A model generated the notes under the pieces. It was not told the origin of the DNA and did not search any database. It was given only the letters and a program-made list of their open reading frames with translations. DNA of 64,000 nucleotides. It comes from Hyphomicrobiales bacterium (GTDB lineage Bacteria; Pseudomonadota; Alphaproteobacteria; Rhizobiales; Rhizobiaceae). The stretch lies in contig UCMS01000004.1 in the NCBI GenBank assembly GCA_900473805.1, forward strand, positions 1 to 64,000. Direction: 5' to 3'. The translations under genes were made by a program, and so were the position numbers. Positions 63,642 to 64,000 of this stretch are shown piece by piece. How positions within the stretch are numbered: the stretch's first letter is position 1; the number at the start of each line of letters is the position of its first letter.

Positions 63642-64000
63642 ATGATCAGCATTTCGGGTATGGGCCGTTTCGCCTCGATCGCCGTCATCGCCGGCAGCGT
63701 CATGCTGGGTGCGTTGTCCGCCAAGGCTCAGGACGTTGCTCCCGAGCATCTGCAGGCCGCCCGGGCCGCGATTGATGCACTCGGCGTCACCGATCGTTTC
63801 GATGCCATCCTGCCGAACATTATGGACCGTCTGACGGTGCAGCTCATCCAGGCGTATCCGAATCTGCAGGACCAGATTTCGTCGACCGTCGAGGCCGAGG
63901 CTCTGAAGCTTGCGGCTCGCCGCGCCGATCTCGAGCGCGAAGCCGCCCTCGTCTATGCGAAGGCCTTCACGCCTGAAGAACTGCAGGCCATCACCACCTT
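63642..64000 (+). CDS. DUF2059 secreted protein, cut by the window end
   Basis: The frame from ATG 63642 runs to the last base without a stop, giving the first 119 residues. It has a signal peptide (about 1-30, ending SAKAQ) and a helical region with DRFDAILPNIMDRLTVQLIQAYP and ALVYAKAFTPEELQAITTF, which is the DUF2059 pattern. The function is unknown; the family is exported and often follows rpiA. AGGAG is 12 bases upstream. Confidence 0.85.
   Translation, partial: MISISGMGRFASIAVIAGSVMLGALSAKAQDVAPEHLQAARAAIDALGVTDRFDAILPNIMDRLTVQLIQAYPNLQDQISSTVEAEALKLAARRADLEREAALVYAKAFTPEELQAITT

Overview
The window looks like a chromosomal segment of an alphaproteobacterium of the Rhizobiaceae (Rhizobium/Agrobacterium/Neorhizobium type). 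The reasons are the high GC content with AT-rich promoter gaps, a divergent heme locus (hmuTUV facing hmuQ-hutX), a Usg-family gene, the cobS/cobT pair, a NodI/NodJ-type ABC exporter, the rpiA-DUF2059 pair and the general codon use. Genes are dense on both strands. I see no phage, insertion sequence, integron, CRISPR array or rRNA operon. One tRNA, tRNA-Lys(CTT), lies at 9537-9612. No genus can be assigned from the sequence alone.

Layout. 1-5 kb: a TetR regulator with ilvC; a small heme-copper-oxidase-like membrane protein; a cupin facing a second TetR regulator; a membrane diguanylate cyclase. 5-9.5 kb: a PLP aminotransferase, then endonuclease/exonuclease/phosphatase, Nudix and PhzF genes in a row. 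9.5-14.6 kb: tRNA-Lys, the sulfate ABC transporter cysTWA without a binding-protein gene, and an FAD oxidoreductase. 14.6-18.5 kb: heme import and use. 18.5-24.5 kb: a large MscS channel, a tandem receiver protein and an ABC-2 exporter. 24.5-31.3 kb: aspartic protease, DUF1289, cobS, cobT, dgkA, a membrane histidine kinase, a nuclease overlapping a uracil-DNA glycosylase, and an Lrp regulator. 31.3-39 kb: AlkD with a beta-hydroxyacid dehydrogenase, a three-part FkbH-like fusion with an unrecognised membrane protein upstream, a TPR methyltransferase, DUF2270 and Usg. 39-41.7 kb: a polar amino acid ABC importer. 42-48 kb: a repeat-rich OmpA protein, mobB/mobA and two exporters. 48-55.4 kb: a chemotaxis receptor, moaA, DUF971, a MarR regulator facing a hydrolase, a flavoprotein and a diguanylate cyclase. 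55.6-64 kb: class I fumarase, a degenerate GGDEF protein, fumC, an L,D-transpeptidase, gph, rpiA and the start of a DUF2059 gene.

Most of the segment is housekeeping: branched-chain amino acids, sulfate, heme, cobalamin, molybdopterin and the TCA cycle. Signalling genes are scattered through it: three GGDEF proteins (one degenerate), a histidine kinase, a double receiver and a chemoreceptor. Three regulator genes have clean palindromes in their control regions (264-277, 3077-3094, 52710-52725), which makes their local circuits readable.

I did not find a convincing new multi-gene defence or mobile system. The most unusual items are the 748-residue protein at 32999-35245 (a hydrolase-like domain lacking its nucleophile, an FkbH-like HAD domain and an SGNH-like tail) with the orphan membrane protein upstream; the OmpA protein whose AQAQAEAE repeat block is bracketed by two identically spaced cysteine motifs; the double receiver with a substituted phospho-site; and the GGDEF protein carrying SASTF at its signature, set between two unrelated fumarases.
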